Below are positions 10,902 to 21,867 of a stretch of 64,000 nt of DNA, in pieces; the first letter of the stretch is position 1, and each line of letters begins with the position of its first letter. The stretch is from Rheum nobile (lineage: Eukaryota; Streptophyta; Magnoliopsida; Caryophyllales; Polygonaceae). Position numbers and translations under genes: made by a program. Location: positions 6,014,001-6,078,000 of the forward strand of contig WOAB01000619.1 in assembly GCA_027886185.1 (NCBI GenBank). Direction: 5' to 3'. Under the pieces are notes generated by a model, which was not told the DNA's origin, searched no databases, and saw nothing but the letters and a program-made list of their open reading frames with translations.

Positions 10902-12080
10902 TTTCGTTATTTTTAAGACATTATTATTTTTAGTATTTTCTTTGGGGTGTGTGTTCCACGCGTGTCGCGTGGGCTAGCCCATTAAGCGAAACTCGGCCCA
11001 TCCGAGTCCCACCAACTCTTATAAAAGGCCATCTCGGCCTTTTGTATTAGGTTACGCTTCATTTTAATCTAATATCATTTGTCGAGAGCCTTTGCCTCCA
11101 ATCTCTTAGATCGGCGTCACCCCAATTCTTACTTCTCATCTCCATTCCTCTGCCGCCGACACTACGGCCACCCACTCGAATTCGTCGAGTCTATCCCCTC
11201 CGCTGTCGACGCTACGGCTTCGCTCGCTTACTCGCGCGAGAGACAACACCGCGTTCCACCCATTCACCCTTGGATTCGACACGCGCGACCCACTACCAAG
11301 ATCTCGATCTGGAATTCGTAAGCAAGAACGCATCAACTGGCATCATAGCCTTTGATCTTGTAAGTCGCTTGTCAAGTTCATTTGTTCATAATTTTTTTCC
11401 CTCCATCATCTTGCTTCTGCTATTGTCACAATTTTTTTTCTTTTCTTTCTTGCATGTCCATCGGTTACACAAGGCAAGCCCTTGATAGAATCCGTGATTA
11501 CTTCCCTCGCGAAATTTGTGTGATTTGTTTGCATTAAATCTTCCGAAATTATTTGCTTAATTTCCTTAATTAATCGCGTGAATTTTGCATGCCATAAATG
11601 CCATATCTTCTTGTTGATTGACCGTTACAAATCTGAATCAATCTTCTCTCTCCTATCACGCATATTTCGTGATTTCTTTCCTTATTGTTACTTAGCCGTT
11701 CATTTTTGATTTGTTTGTTACAATCTTATCCGAATCAATCAAAAGTCAAAGACAAGATCTTGGATTTGAACTTCAAAATTCAAAAGTCAAAGTCGAATTT
11801 AAAAAAAAAAGACTTGGCTTAATTTAAAAATAAAAAAAAAGAAGGAAAGCCAAAATAAGGCAACCTTCTTCCACCACCGGCTAGGCTCATCTCTTTACCC
11901 CTCCACCGTCTAGGTTAACACCTTGAAGGTTGGTTCTTGTGTGTTTACGCAACAGGTTAAGACTTTAATCAATTGGTTTTGTTTGGTTTTGTGCTTGCAT
12001 ATCACACTTATTTTGTGTTTGCCTTAGCCGACCTCACGACCTAAAGTCCTAGCCCTCCTACGTGAACACTTTTGTCTTGT
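10902..12080 (+). repeat. Gypsy-1 LTR-like and leader region
   Basis: There is no coding potential. A clear TATA box (TTATAAAAGG, 11019-11028) lies about 1.1 kb upstream of gag, with GC-rich then AT-rich segments, as in a promoter-bearing LTR and leader. I could not fix TG/CA ends or a primer site, so the boundaries are approximate. Confidence 0.5.
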
Positions 12081-12124
12081 TAAGTGATTGCTTGATTATT
12101 GGTTGTCTTGTCTTTTGTTCGTTT

Positions 12125-13907
12125 TTACTTGGATGTCTGGTCACGTTGTCATAGGAAGCATGATCACTCCTACTCATCCCCCAATGGAGACGGAAATGTC
12201 GCAAACGAGGACGCGCCAAATCCATCATTGGTTCCACAACAAGACCAACACAATGAAGATCCCATTCTGGAGCTCTCCGCGGAACAACGCGAGATACAAG
12301 AGCTAAGGCGCCAAGTTGCTCAACTACAGGCCACGCAACGCGCTGTGCCAGTACTTCCCACACAGACTATGATGATCCCTATGGACAACCTGGCCGTGCC
12401 ACGTCTAACAGAAGCAGGGCCAAGTCAACGCGTGGACAAAGGAAAAGGTTTGATGCCCTCAACCTCAAACTTGCAACCAGGCCTCCAACGAATTCAATCT
12501 GTCATTGAGAGTCGCCAAGGCTATATGACGCATCGCGAACGCTACGCACTGCAAGCAACCCCAGCCGGCTATGACAGCGGATCTGACTGTGACAATGATT
12601 CACATGGTGAGTATTCTGAACCCTTTGACTCACATGACAGGTATGAAGCCAAAGGAACAACACGCCGCCGCGAGGCTGCTTCAACGCCTCTTGCCGGCCG
12701 CGCACGACGAGATGAACGCGACTCAAGTTTGCCGCGTAGATCCTATCGGGCCACAGACATTGATCCGCATCCGCGTCGCCATGATACCATTCCAGTGCCA
12801 TTCGACGTCAACGACCACCTTATCCATCAAAGCGCGCGCACACCGCGTTATGGCTCCGATGGCTATGGATCGACGACGCCGACTATCCATGATGACTTCA
12901 ATGAGTTCGACGATGAGGAGATGGAGGACGCGGTCATAATCAATCCAGGCTCCTTCCATCCTCCCCTTGGTGATCCAATTGAACTACAAGATAGGCCCAC
13001 GGATTGGATTCCACACCCACTCTAGACATTAGGACCACAACATCGCGTACCCAACGATAATAGGCGTGACACTCGTGGCCAACACCACGAGGACATGGCG
13101 CGTGACTTTCGTCACCCATACGATGCCCCTATTCCACGACGGCGACAATGACGCGCTGGATACAATGCGCCCCCTAGGGACGTCGTCGCTGATGATATCC
13201 AGGCAGGCCATGCTCGCCGTCTTCATCATCGCGCTCAAGCAGCTGCACCACGTGCATATGCGCGACATGCTGCTCAACACACACCACGGCTTAGCCGCCA
13301 CAAGGTAAAAGTTAAAATTGAGCATTTCTTTGGCGAATATGATCCCTCTGTGTTTCTTGAATGGGTGTAGGCTATAGAGTACACTTTGCGTTATTGCCAC
13401 ATTCCCACAGAAGAGCATGTTGACGCGGCAACACTACACTTCCGAGGCGCTGTACGCGTTTGGTGGCACAGATTCATGGACGACCGCGTTCGTCGACATC
13501 TTGCTCCCATCACGGAGTGGCACCAACTTGTCTATGTCATGACACAGAAGTACGTGCCAGCGGACTATAGAAATCATATGCGGATGGAGATCGCAATGGC
13601 GCGACAAGGTTCCAAAATACCTCTGGAGTTTATCTCTCACTTGGAAGACATGTACTACAAGGCCAACATCAGTGTCGCTCCATCCACTCTGCGGACAAAG
13701 TTTTTGAGTGGCTTGAATGTGTCAATCCGTGACCAACTCGAGATTTTTCCAATCAAGGATCTCAATACCTTGACTCACACCGCGATGCAAATACACAACC
13801 AACAATCGCGTCGCCGGCAATCCTCTTGGCAAACCCCAGGTCAACGAAGGTATTACTCTAACTCTGGTCAATCCCCTACTACTAATGTGCGCGTTCCACC
13901 CACATGA
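12125..13907 (+). pseudogene. Gypsy-1 gag
   Basis: An open frame to 13025 carries a charged, coiled-coil-like segment (ELSAEQREIQELRRQVAQLQ) and acidic/Arg-rich linkers. About 13290-13904 gives the retrotransposon gag core: VKIEHFFGEYDPSVFLEWV, LRYCHIPTEEHVDAATLHFR, GAVRVWWHRFM and TQKYVPADYRNHMRMEIAMA. An in-frame stop sits between WV and AIEY (about 13370), and a frame change occurs between 13025 and 13290, so it is not translatable as one protein. Confidence 0.8.
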
Positions 13908-13970
13908 ACCACGACGTCCAATCAAGGCCGACAGGGGAAGACCGCACCATCCACCACTACTGCTACTCGC

Positions 13971-14522
13971 GTGACGCCAACAAAGGGCTCATCACCAGCT
14001 CCTGAGCGTGCATGTGACTTAGAGTGTTTCAAGTGTGGAGGTCGAGGGCACTACAAGAGAGATTGCCCAAACAACAAGAAAGTCCTCTTCTCCAGCATCG
14101 CGGCGGGATATGAATCTTATGAGGAGGAGGACTCGACCCTTGAGACCATCGATGAAGGATTCGAAGATGACAATGAGGAGGCTTACACTTGTGAAGCTGC
14201 CGTGCTACATGATGGCACACCTCTAAGCCTTGTCACGCGCCGTATTCTCACTGTCAAGGAGGCCACTCTTGTCGACCAATGCGAGAACCTCTTCCACACG
14301 TGTTGCAAAGTCAAGACAACATCCTTGAGTGTCATCATCGATGGAGGCAGCTGTTGTAATATAATCAATGAAAAGGTGGTCAACCATTTCAACCTGCCAA
14401 CCACACCTCACCCACAACCATATGGCCTACAGTGGATTTCTTCGAGTTCTGGTAACACTGTAACTCGACAATGCCTTATTTCTTTTTCCATTGGCCAATA
14501 TTCAGATTCAGTCCTTTGTGAT
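13971..14522 (+). pseudogene. Gypsy-1 zinc knuckle and protease, 5' part
   Basis: CFKCGGRGHYKRDC (about 14026) is a CCHC zinc knuckle. Downstream, VIIDGGSCCNIINEKVVNHF is a retropepsin active-site region (D-G-G variant), followed by LPTTPHPQPYGLQWISSSSG and a frame ending SVLCD. Gypsy-2 inserted exactly in that Asp codon (target GTGAT), and the protease frame continues at 24103. Confidence 0.85.
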
Positions 14523-15197
14523 TGTTTTGGGGCAAAAAGATCGGACGACCTAAATCACCTTAGACGGGGTAACTAGTCGATCGAATGATAAAAAACAATC
14601 CAAACCAAGCAAGCAATAGATAAACAAAGAATAAATATGTAATAGCGTGATGGTTTTATTAGATGTCGTGTTTAATCAGACTGGATCGTGATACAACTTA
14701 TCGTGATAAAACCAGAGATCGAGTGGGACTCGACCAGTGACTTGTGAGTGGCGACCGGCGGGGGTCAGGCGTAGGAAGCCGTTAGAGAGCTAGATTGAGA
14801 GTGAGAGTGCTATTCTGGTGTGTTTTCTGAGTAAGAATGCTCATGTCCCTTGCGTAATTGTGCGTGTTGTTTCTTATCCTCTTTGTCGTCCCGATATGGT
14901 AAGTCTTTCACCCTTGTTACCGTTTTGCATTTCTTGCCGAATATTTCATCTTCAATGTTGAGAGTAATGGCGAAGATTGCGCCATTGAATCTCTGTGATT
15001 ATGTTGGTTTTAATGTTATGGCCGTTGCGTGATCTGGGCATTAAATGCGTGGCGAGATCCTTGCGATCCTGTCGGATGATACTCGACCAGAGAAGTCTCG
15101 TCGGCTCCTCTGGGCTTTTCCTCTGTTCTTCCGATCTGCAGTGGGCTTGAGTTCGATCCACTTGATCCGTCTTTCTCCTGGGATGCCAGGCCCAACA
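14523..15197 (-). repeat. Gypsy-2 3' LTR
   Basis: On the minus strand it runs TGTTGGGCC...CCCCAAAACA. It has the same length as the partner LTR and differs from it at only a few positions by eye, so the insertion is fairly recent. Confidence 0.93.
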
Positions 15198-15506
15198 ATA
15201 GCCCCAAGTTGTTATGGGCTTACGGTTTAGGCAAGTAGACCGAAATCCGTGGCAACTTCTCTGGACACGATCTCCACCGTCCTTTCTGGCGCGGTTGCAC
15301 AAGTCGACGTGGCTTGCGATTAGGGCATGACGCGACGTCTCTGCAGGTCATGATATCTTTCAATAAATTCTGAGCAGGGGAAACGATTAGTCTTCATCTT
15401 CTTCCTTTGCAAGTTTCTTCTGGTAAGTTTCTTGGTCTCTCTCATCATAGCTTTTTTATTTTTCCTAGCCATAGCTCTCCAATTCCCCTCCCTCTCTATT
15501 CTTGAG

Positions 15507-17406
15507 ATGGTTTCTCTTGAGGCTTCTGAGTCGTCGAAGACTCTTTCCGACTCTAGAGAAGGTGAAGTTCCTCCCCATTTTATCTTGACGGAGTCGGATG
15601 CGCTGGTTAGCACTTTGTCAGAGGCGGAACTGGATCAAGTCCTCCAAGTCGGGGGCTTTCCTCCGGAGACAATCGCTAGGCTTCCTCATCCAGACGAGAG
15701 GGCCGACGCGCGTTACGAAGGGTGGATTTGCTTCTATGTGTACCCGTTTAGAATAGGGCATACATTTCTTTTTTCTTCTCTTGTCAGAGATTTTCTAGCC
15801 ACTTTGGCGTTAGCGCCGTGTCAAGTAATGCCTCAGGCGTGGAGAGTCCTTAGGGTTTTAGACCTCGTGAATGTCCAAACTGGAGCTGGTTTTGATTTTG
15901 ATGCTTTGTGGTATAATTACTTCATCGGGTCAAAGAGTTCTTCCCGTGTGCAACTGCGTATCCGACGTGGTCGGAAGCCCTTGGTGCAGACTCCTGATGT
16001 GAACGACCGTGGATGGGGGTCAAAATTCTTTTTTGTCAAACGTTCTTCTCTGGAGAAGGAAGGAGAATGTCCATTTCTATTGACGGAGTGGCGGATCGAC
16101 AGTATGTATTTGTCTTCTCTCCCACGCGTTTATGTGTTTTAACATTCCTTTTTTGTAGTCCCTGAACCGGAAGATTTGGAAGTTAACAGCCGATCAGAGG
16201 GCTTGTCCAAGATCGTCCTTGGGGTTCCAGTGGCTGAGAGGAAGTTTGTAAACGTCAATCTCTTGTCGACGACCCCTGTTTCTCAAGAGGATATGTCGAA
16301 CGTATCGTCATCTCGTGTGAAAGGTAGACATCCGACTCTGGGAGCCTCTTGTGACTGTCTTTTGTTTTGTCATTTGTTTTAGGGTTCTGTTTGTCATGTC
16401 AGGTTCTCCCGGTGGTCGAGCGAGTGCTCGTTTCAGAGTCGCTTTTGGAAAAAGCTTGATCGAGCAGAGGAAGGCGGCGGCCAAGGCTGCGTCGAGCAAG
16501 CCGCTTCTGGTGGACCTGACAGCGCCAGCCAAGGCCAGCTAGAAGAGGAAAGCAAGTGCTTGCTCCGAAGATGTCAAGGCGGAGGAGGTCTTCAAGAAGA
16601 AGAAGGCCGTGACTGCTGAGGGGATTGGCAAGATCGGTGCCGTTGGGCGGTCGATTGCTGACCTTTTTCACGCTCAAGACTCGACTTTGAAGTCGGAGGT
16701 CGATGACGTCTCTCCCCTAGACTGCATTGGTGAAGCGGGGTGCTCCGCGTGGAAGGTGAATCGTCTTTTTGTTTGTGTCTTTTTCTTTCGTTCGACCATA
16801 TTTTATGATCGTCTGTTGTGTCGTCGTGTGAGATTGCAGTCTTTTCAGTATCTTTTGGGGGCATACTCTGGCGTCAAGGCGATGGTCGCCAAGGCCGAGG
16901 AGCGGGCTGCTAGGTCAGAGTCCGACCTCGCGTCCTTGAAGACTAAATTAGAGGGAGCGGAGAGTCGCTGCCGTGAAATCGAGCGTTGCCTCACCAGGGA
17001 GTTGAAGAGCTGTCAAGGGGAGTTGGTCGCATATCAGAGGGAGTTTGAAGAGTGTCGGGCAAGCATTTAGGAGGAGGTGAAACGGGCTCGGATCGTCGAT
17101 GGCGAGATTACTGGCGACGTTGGGGCCTTTTATACTGTGAAGTCGCGCATCGAAATGATTGAAGAGTTCAACGAAGGCAAGCACGGGCTATGGGACCTGA
17201 ATGCGGAGAAGGAGACTCTGGACTCCATGTTCCCAAAAGGCGATCCTGGTCAGGAGTTGTTCTGCTTAGCCGGTGTCGGCGAAGAAGCCGCGGATGAGGG
17301 CGTCGACGAGGACAAAGCCCACTCTGGCGATGTTAAGCCGACCGATAAGGTAGCCCCATTGGAGCCAGTCCCTGTCGAAGGTAATGCTGTCGTCCCCGAT
17401 GCCTGA
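15507..17406 (+). pseudogene. antisense ORF of Gypsy-2 (Transposase_28 / 'putative gypsy-type transposon' type)
   Basis: The + strand, opposite to Gypsy-2 pol, opens MVSLEASESSKTLSDSREGE. A domain with SEAELDQVLQVGGFPPETIA and EGWICFYVYPFRIGHTFLFS follows, close to the plant gypsy-type-transposon domain. A GT-AG intron is plausible at 16102-16158, rejoining IPEPEDLEVNSR. Further candidate introns lie at about 16324-16382 and 16756-16836. The C-terminal half is coiled-coil-like (AKAEERAARSESDLASLKTK) with an acidic tail ending VVPDA. In-frame stops near 16540 and 17070 mean decay or unrecognised introns. Confidence 0.7.
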
Positions 17407-17429
17407 TTCGTTTTCTTTGCGTATTTTGA

Positions 17430-17620
17430 CGTTGTTTGTCCCATTTGTGTGTGGGTTTAGACATTTGGTGTTTTTGGATACTGTGTGTTTTGGCGACCCG
17501 TCCACCATCGCGGGTCGTAGAATATTTCTGTTTGATGAAGTCCTACAGATGTGTAGGCAGACAATGTGGTTTGGTGACCCGTCCACCATCGCGGGTCGCG
17601 TATTTGTATAAAAATGCTTT
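17430..17620 (+). repeat. GACCCGTCCACCATCGCGGG direct repeat
   Basis: The 20-mer GACCCGTCCACCATCGCGGG occurs at about 17496 and again at about 17576, in the spacer between pol and the antisense ORF. Gypsy-3 carries the equivalent on the other strand at 32880-33000 (GACCCGCGATGATGGACGGG). Confidence 0.7.
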
Positions 17621-18084
17621 TATTTCGATGCAATTGTGTGTTTACATATAGAGTCATATGCTAGTCTGTTTCGTACATGTTCGTCGGACTTTCAAAGAAG
17701 TTGTCGACGACGTTTTGTATTTTGTGTGCGTCGGTTTCACCCGTGTGCTCCGTCGAGTGGGGTTTCACCGTATGTATGTATGTAGAGCAGGCCTGCGATG
17801 TGTTTATGTATGTGTTAGTCATGACATTATGCCGGGGAAGTAAGCAATTTGTTTATTGCGTAAATGTAACAAGGTGTTGTACCTTGTGTTTTGTGTAAGG
17901 CAGGCGGTGTGCCGACGTGCCTGTGTTGTCATCTCCCTGTGTTCCGATCGATTGTGTAATGTAAGCGCTATATGCGGATGACAGGATCCATTTGCGAACG
18001 ACTGGGTCCAATGTAAATGCTATTCTGCATTTGTGTTTTTGTAAGGAGGAAGTCCTCGCTTAGTGTCAGACGATGATATGTAAA

Positions 18085-18240
18085 AGAAAGTAGCGATGTA
18101 CATGCGATAGCATGCGATATGTATGCGATAGATGGCAATGTGTATGCGATAGCATGTGATATGTGGCAATGTATATGCGATAGTATGTGATATGTAGCAA
18201 TGTATATGCGATAGCATGCGATATGAAGCGATGTATAGAA
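18085..18240 (+). repeat. ATGCGATA minisatellite in the Gypsy-2 3' spacer
   Basis: A period of about 37 bp (GCGATAGCATGCGATATG with GTAGCAATGTATAT variants) repeats four times. Tandem repeats between pol and the 3' LTR are common in Tat/Ogre-type elements and are thought to seed satellite DNA. Confidence 0.75.
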
Positions 18241-18266
18241 TTTGTGTGATGTTTTACCTCGTCGGT

Positions 18267-18965
18267 TCAGAAATGGTAGAGCTTTAGATGTGCTGTGTTC
18301 CAACTTCTTGGGATCGGTTGTCCGTCTTTGTCTTCTAACTAATATGCTCCTTGTCCGACCACTTCGGTGATCAAGTAAGGTCCTTCCCATTGTGGTGCTA
18401 GCTTTCCGTCGGATGGATTCTTGGTGTTCTGGAAAGTTTTCCTTAAGACCCAGTCTCCGACCTTGAATGCCTTAATTTGAACATTCTTGTTGTAGCTCCT
18501 TGCGACTTGAACCTGACCATCCTGATTCGGGCTTTCTCTCTGATCTCCTCCGCTGTGTCCAAATTGTGTGCTAGTTCGACGTCGTTTTGTTCAATTGTCT
18601 GAAGGTTGCAGCGAGCAGTCGGAACCAGTAACTCAGCCGGGATGACCGCCTCACTCCCATAGACGAGAGAGAAAGGCGATTGCCCGGTCGCGTTCTTTGG
18701 AGTAGTCCTGTCAGACCAGAGAATAAGTGGGAGTTCGTCTTCCCATTTGCCTTTAGCCCCGGTGAGGCGTTTCTTGAGGTTGTTGATAATGATCTTGTTG
18801 CTGGATTCGGCTTGTCCGTTGGATTGTGGATACCGAGGTGTGGATGTGACCAACTTGATGTTCCATTGGTCGTAGAAGGCTCTAGTCTTATGACTGATGA
18901 ACTGGGAACCGTTGTCGCACACGATTTCTGATGGGATGCCAAATCTTGAGCCTTTTTGCTTTTGT
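18267..18965 (-). pseudogene. Gypsy-2 integrase, C-terminal part
   Basis: The minus-strand frames give VCDNGSQFISHKTRAFYDQW, then STPRYPQSNGQAESSNKIII, which hold the second Asp and the Glu of the D,D-35-E core. The frame ends IPRSWNTAHLKLYHF with a stop at 18267. Compared with Gypsy-3, about 450 bp holding the HHCC finger and the first catalytic Asp are missing; RLK runs straight into sequence just before the CDNG motif. It cannot be catalytic. Confidence 0.85.
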
Positions 18966-18969
18966 CTTA

Positions 18970-19910
18970 TCGTCGGGTAGAATGCTGTCTTTTAACCACC
19001 TGATGTAAGGTAGCATCCAGTCGTCATCGGCGTCGATGATGTCCTCTTTGGGTCGGTCGCCTATTTCCATGGAGACGAGTTCTTCAAGTGATGTTGTTAA
19101 CTCGACGGATGTCCTTGGGACGGCTGGCGTCATGATATGGGCCAATGGTATATGTGGAAATCCTTTCGGGTCTAGGACGGATCCTAAATTGGCGAGTGCG
19201 TCAGCTTGGGAGTTAAGGTCCCTGGGTACCTGTCGGATGTTGAATGTCTGGAATTGTCCGATTAGTTTCCTGGCTACCTCCAGGTAGGCTACCATTCTGG
19301 TATCCTTGGCGTTGTACGACCCTTGTATCTGGTTTACGACCAGTAGGGAGTCGCATACGACTTCGATCTCTCGGACCCCTAGATCGCGAGCCAGGATGAG
19401 TCCGAATATGAGTGCTTCGTATTCAGCTTCGTTGTTAGTTGCATCCCACTCACATCTGACGGCTTGAGCTATCTTGTCCCCTTGTGGTGATTTCAGCACG
19501 ACCCCAAGCCCCGATCCTCTGGCGTTCGACGCCCCATCTGTGTGGAGCTCCCATGTACCTGTCTCGTCTGTCGTGAGTAGTTGTGTTGCTTCTTTAGCCG
19601 CTTCTTGCTCTAGGGTCGGACTAAAATCGGCCACAAAGTCGGCTAAGGCTTGCGACTTGATCGCCGTCCTAGGCTCGTACTCGATGTCGTAACCACTGAG
19701 GTGTATGGCCCATTTGGTCATTCGTCCTGTGAACTCGGGTTTCCTCATGATAGCTCTCATGGGATGATTAGTGCGAACAGTAATAGTATGAGATTCAAAA
19801 TATGGTTTGAGTTTATTTGAAGCCATTACCAATGATAGTACGAGCTTTTCAAGTGACGAATACCTCGTTTCGGCTGATAATAGCATCCGACTGACGTAGT
19901 ATATTGGCGA
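18970..19910 (-). pseudogene. Gypsy-2 RNase H plus additional archaeal-type RNase H
   Basis: The first RNase H reads YYVSRMLLSAETRYSSLEKL with HTITVRTNHPMRAIMRKPEF. The connection region precedes a second RNase H: WELHTDGASNARGSGLGVVL (catalytic D), CEWDATNNEAEYEALIFGLI (E), VVCDSLLVVNQIQGSY (D) and LNSQADALANLGS (D). The dual RNase H arrangement is diagnostic for Tat-lineage gypsy elements. Confidence 0.88.
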
Positions 19911-21080
19911 CTATTTGCCATTCTCCTCTCTGACCAGTACAGCGCTTACGACCGACTCTGACACTGCAAGATAAAGAAATAAGGGCTCGTCGCCTTTAGG
20001 TTTGGTCAGTAACATGGGACTGGCCAGGTACTGTTTGAGGTTCTGTAACGCTGCTTCGTGTTCTTCCATCCATTGAAAGGACTTGTTCTTCTTGAGCGCG
20101 TCGTGGAAGGGTTTGCATTTGTCGGATGATTTGGAGATGAATCTATTCAGAGCTGTTATCCGACCTGTGAGCTTCTGTACGTCTTTGACACATTGGGGGG
20201 ATCGGAGGTTGATGAGAGCCTTGATCTGTTCTGGGCTGGCCTCTACTCCTCTTTGTGTCACCATGTATCCTAAGAACTTTCCTGACGATACTCCAAAGGA
20301 GCATTTAGTAGGGTTTAGTTTCATGTTGTACCTTTTGAGCACCTCGAAGCTGTCGCGCATGTGGTCTATGTGATCTTCTTTCTTTTTGGATTTGACCAAC
20401 ATGTCGTCGATGTAGACTTCCATCGTGTCTCCGATTTGGTCTTTGAACATTTTGTTGACTAGTCGTTGATATATGGCCCCTGCATTTTTCAGACCAAAGG
20501 GCATTACTTTGTAACAATAGATACCTTGGCTGGTGATGAATGCTGTTTTTTCTTGGTCGTCGGGATCCATGAGGATCTGATTGTAGCCGCTGAAAGTGTC
20601 CATGAAGGTGAGCATTTCGTGCCCCGCTGTGGCGTCGACCATGGCGTAGATATGGGGTAGAGGAAACGAGTCCTTGGGACAAGCCTTGTTGAGGTCTGTG
20701 AAGTCGATGCAGACTCTCCATTTGCCGTTCTTCTTCTGGACTACGACCACGTTGGCTAGCCATTCAGGATAGTGGACCTCTCTGATTTTTCCTGTTTCCA
20801 ATAAGCTTCTGACTTCGTCGTCTACTATCTTGTTCCGCTCGGGAGCGAACTTCCTGCGTTTTTGCTTGACAGGGGGATGAGATGGACCCACATTTAATTT
20901 ATGAGTAATAATATTTGGAGATATTCCGACCATATCCTCATGCGACCATGCGAAACAGTCGGTATTGGCCCTGAGAAAGTCAAGGAGTTGTTGTCTGGTC
21001 GAGTCGTCCAAGTCCGACCCGACCCTTACCGTTTGGTTTGGCTTTGAAGGGTCTAGTGCGATCTCGTCGAGTTTTTCCAT
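19911..21080 (-). pseudogene. Gypsy-2 reverse transcriptase
   Basis: The 389-codon frame contains the RT fingers and palm: VVVQKKNGKWRVCIDFTDLN, KACPKDSFPLPHI, FSGYNQILMDPDDQEKTAFI, YCYKVMPFGLKNAGAIYQRL and the catalytic VYIDDMLVKS (YIDD). It stops at TAG (19911) within REENGK-SPIYY, where Gypsy-3 has CAA, a simple nonsense change. The RT domain itself looks intact. Confidence 0.9.
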
Positions 21081-21125
21081 TTCTGGTTCGACGTACCGAC
21101 TAGGTCCTTCGCCGCTCTGTGGTTG

Positions 21126-21755
21126 CTACGCGGTCTTGCGTTCGACCGCGTTCTTCATGGAAGCGACGTAGCATTCCTTTGCGGTCTTTTGATCTCCTTT
21201 GATTTCTTGGACTCCCCATTCAGTGGGGAATGTGATAACTTGATGATATGTTGAAGGTACTGCCTTCATAGCGTGTATCCACGGCCTGCCAAGAATACAA
21301 TTATAGGGAGACAGACAGTCTAAGACTAAGAATTTCACCTGTTGGTTGACTCCTCCAGCGTATGTGGTTAGAATGATTTCACCAGTCGTATGCTTAACCT
21401 CGCCACTGAACCCGACCAGTGGGGTCGACTTCTTGATTAGGTCGTTCTCAGTCAAACCCATTTCTTTAAGAGCATCAAGGGTCAAGAGATTTGTCGAGCT
21501 CCCTGTATCGATTAGTATTCTCTGTATTAAGCAATTTCCAATGGACAAAGAGATTACCAGACCGTCGTGGTGACCATCCGACCCGTCGGAGTCGGACTCA
21601 TCGAAAGTGACCGTCGGAAGTTCTCCTCGGCTTGAATTCTGACGCTTCGGGCTTGTCGCCCTTGCTTTCTCTGGCGTGTCGCTTGGCCGCGGAGTACGTG
21701 TTCCCACATATGTCCGATCCTCCTGAAATGGTATTGACAATTTTTGTATGGACAT
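21126..21755 (-). pseudogene. Gypsy-2 aspartic protease
   Basis: The frame holds LPTVTFDESDSDGSDGHHDG, the active site ILIDTGSSTNLLTLDAL (DTG) and the flap/C-terminal motif SPYNCILGRPWIHAMKAVPS. It lies between gag and RT in the expected order. The upstream junction with gag is frameshifted near 21610. Confidence 0.9.
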
Positions 21756-21867
21756 GAGATGGGGGTTTGTTTTGTTTTACCTGATCTCGGCGTTCCATGG
21801 TAGCCTTTGCCCGCTCCGAGATTACGTCACGTAGGAACCCTTATGAGAGCAGCCTAGCGACCTCCTT

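Noticed and set aside
12502..12959. Minus-strand ORFs antisense to Gypsy-1 gag
   Set aside because: They are shadow frames of the gag coding strand, with no domain of their own.
18085..18240. CRISPR-like repeat array
   Set aside because: Repeats are contiguous and imperfect without unique spacers, in a plant retrotransposon spacer. It is a minisatellite.
20083..20763. ORFs in other frames over Gypsy-2 RT (for example 20305-20763)
   Set aside because: They are shadows of the recognised RT frame 21080-19911.
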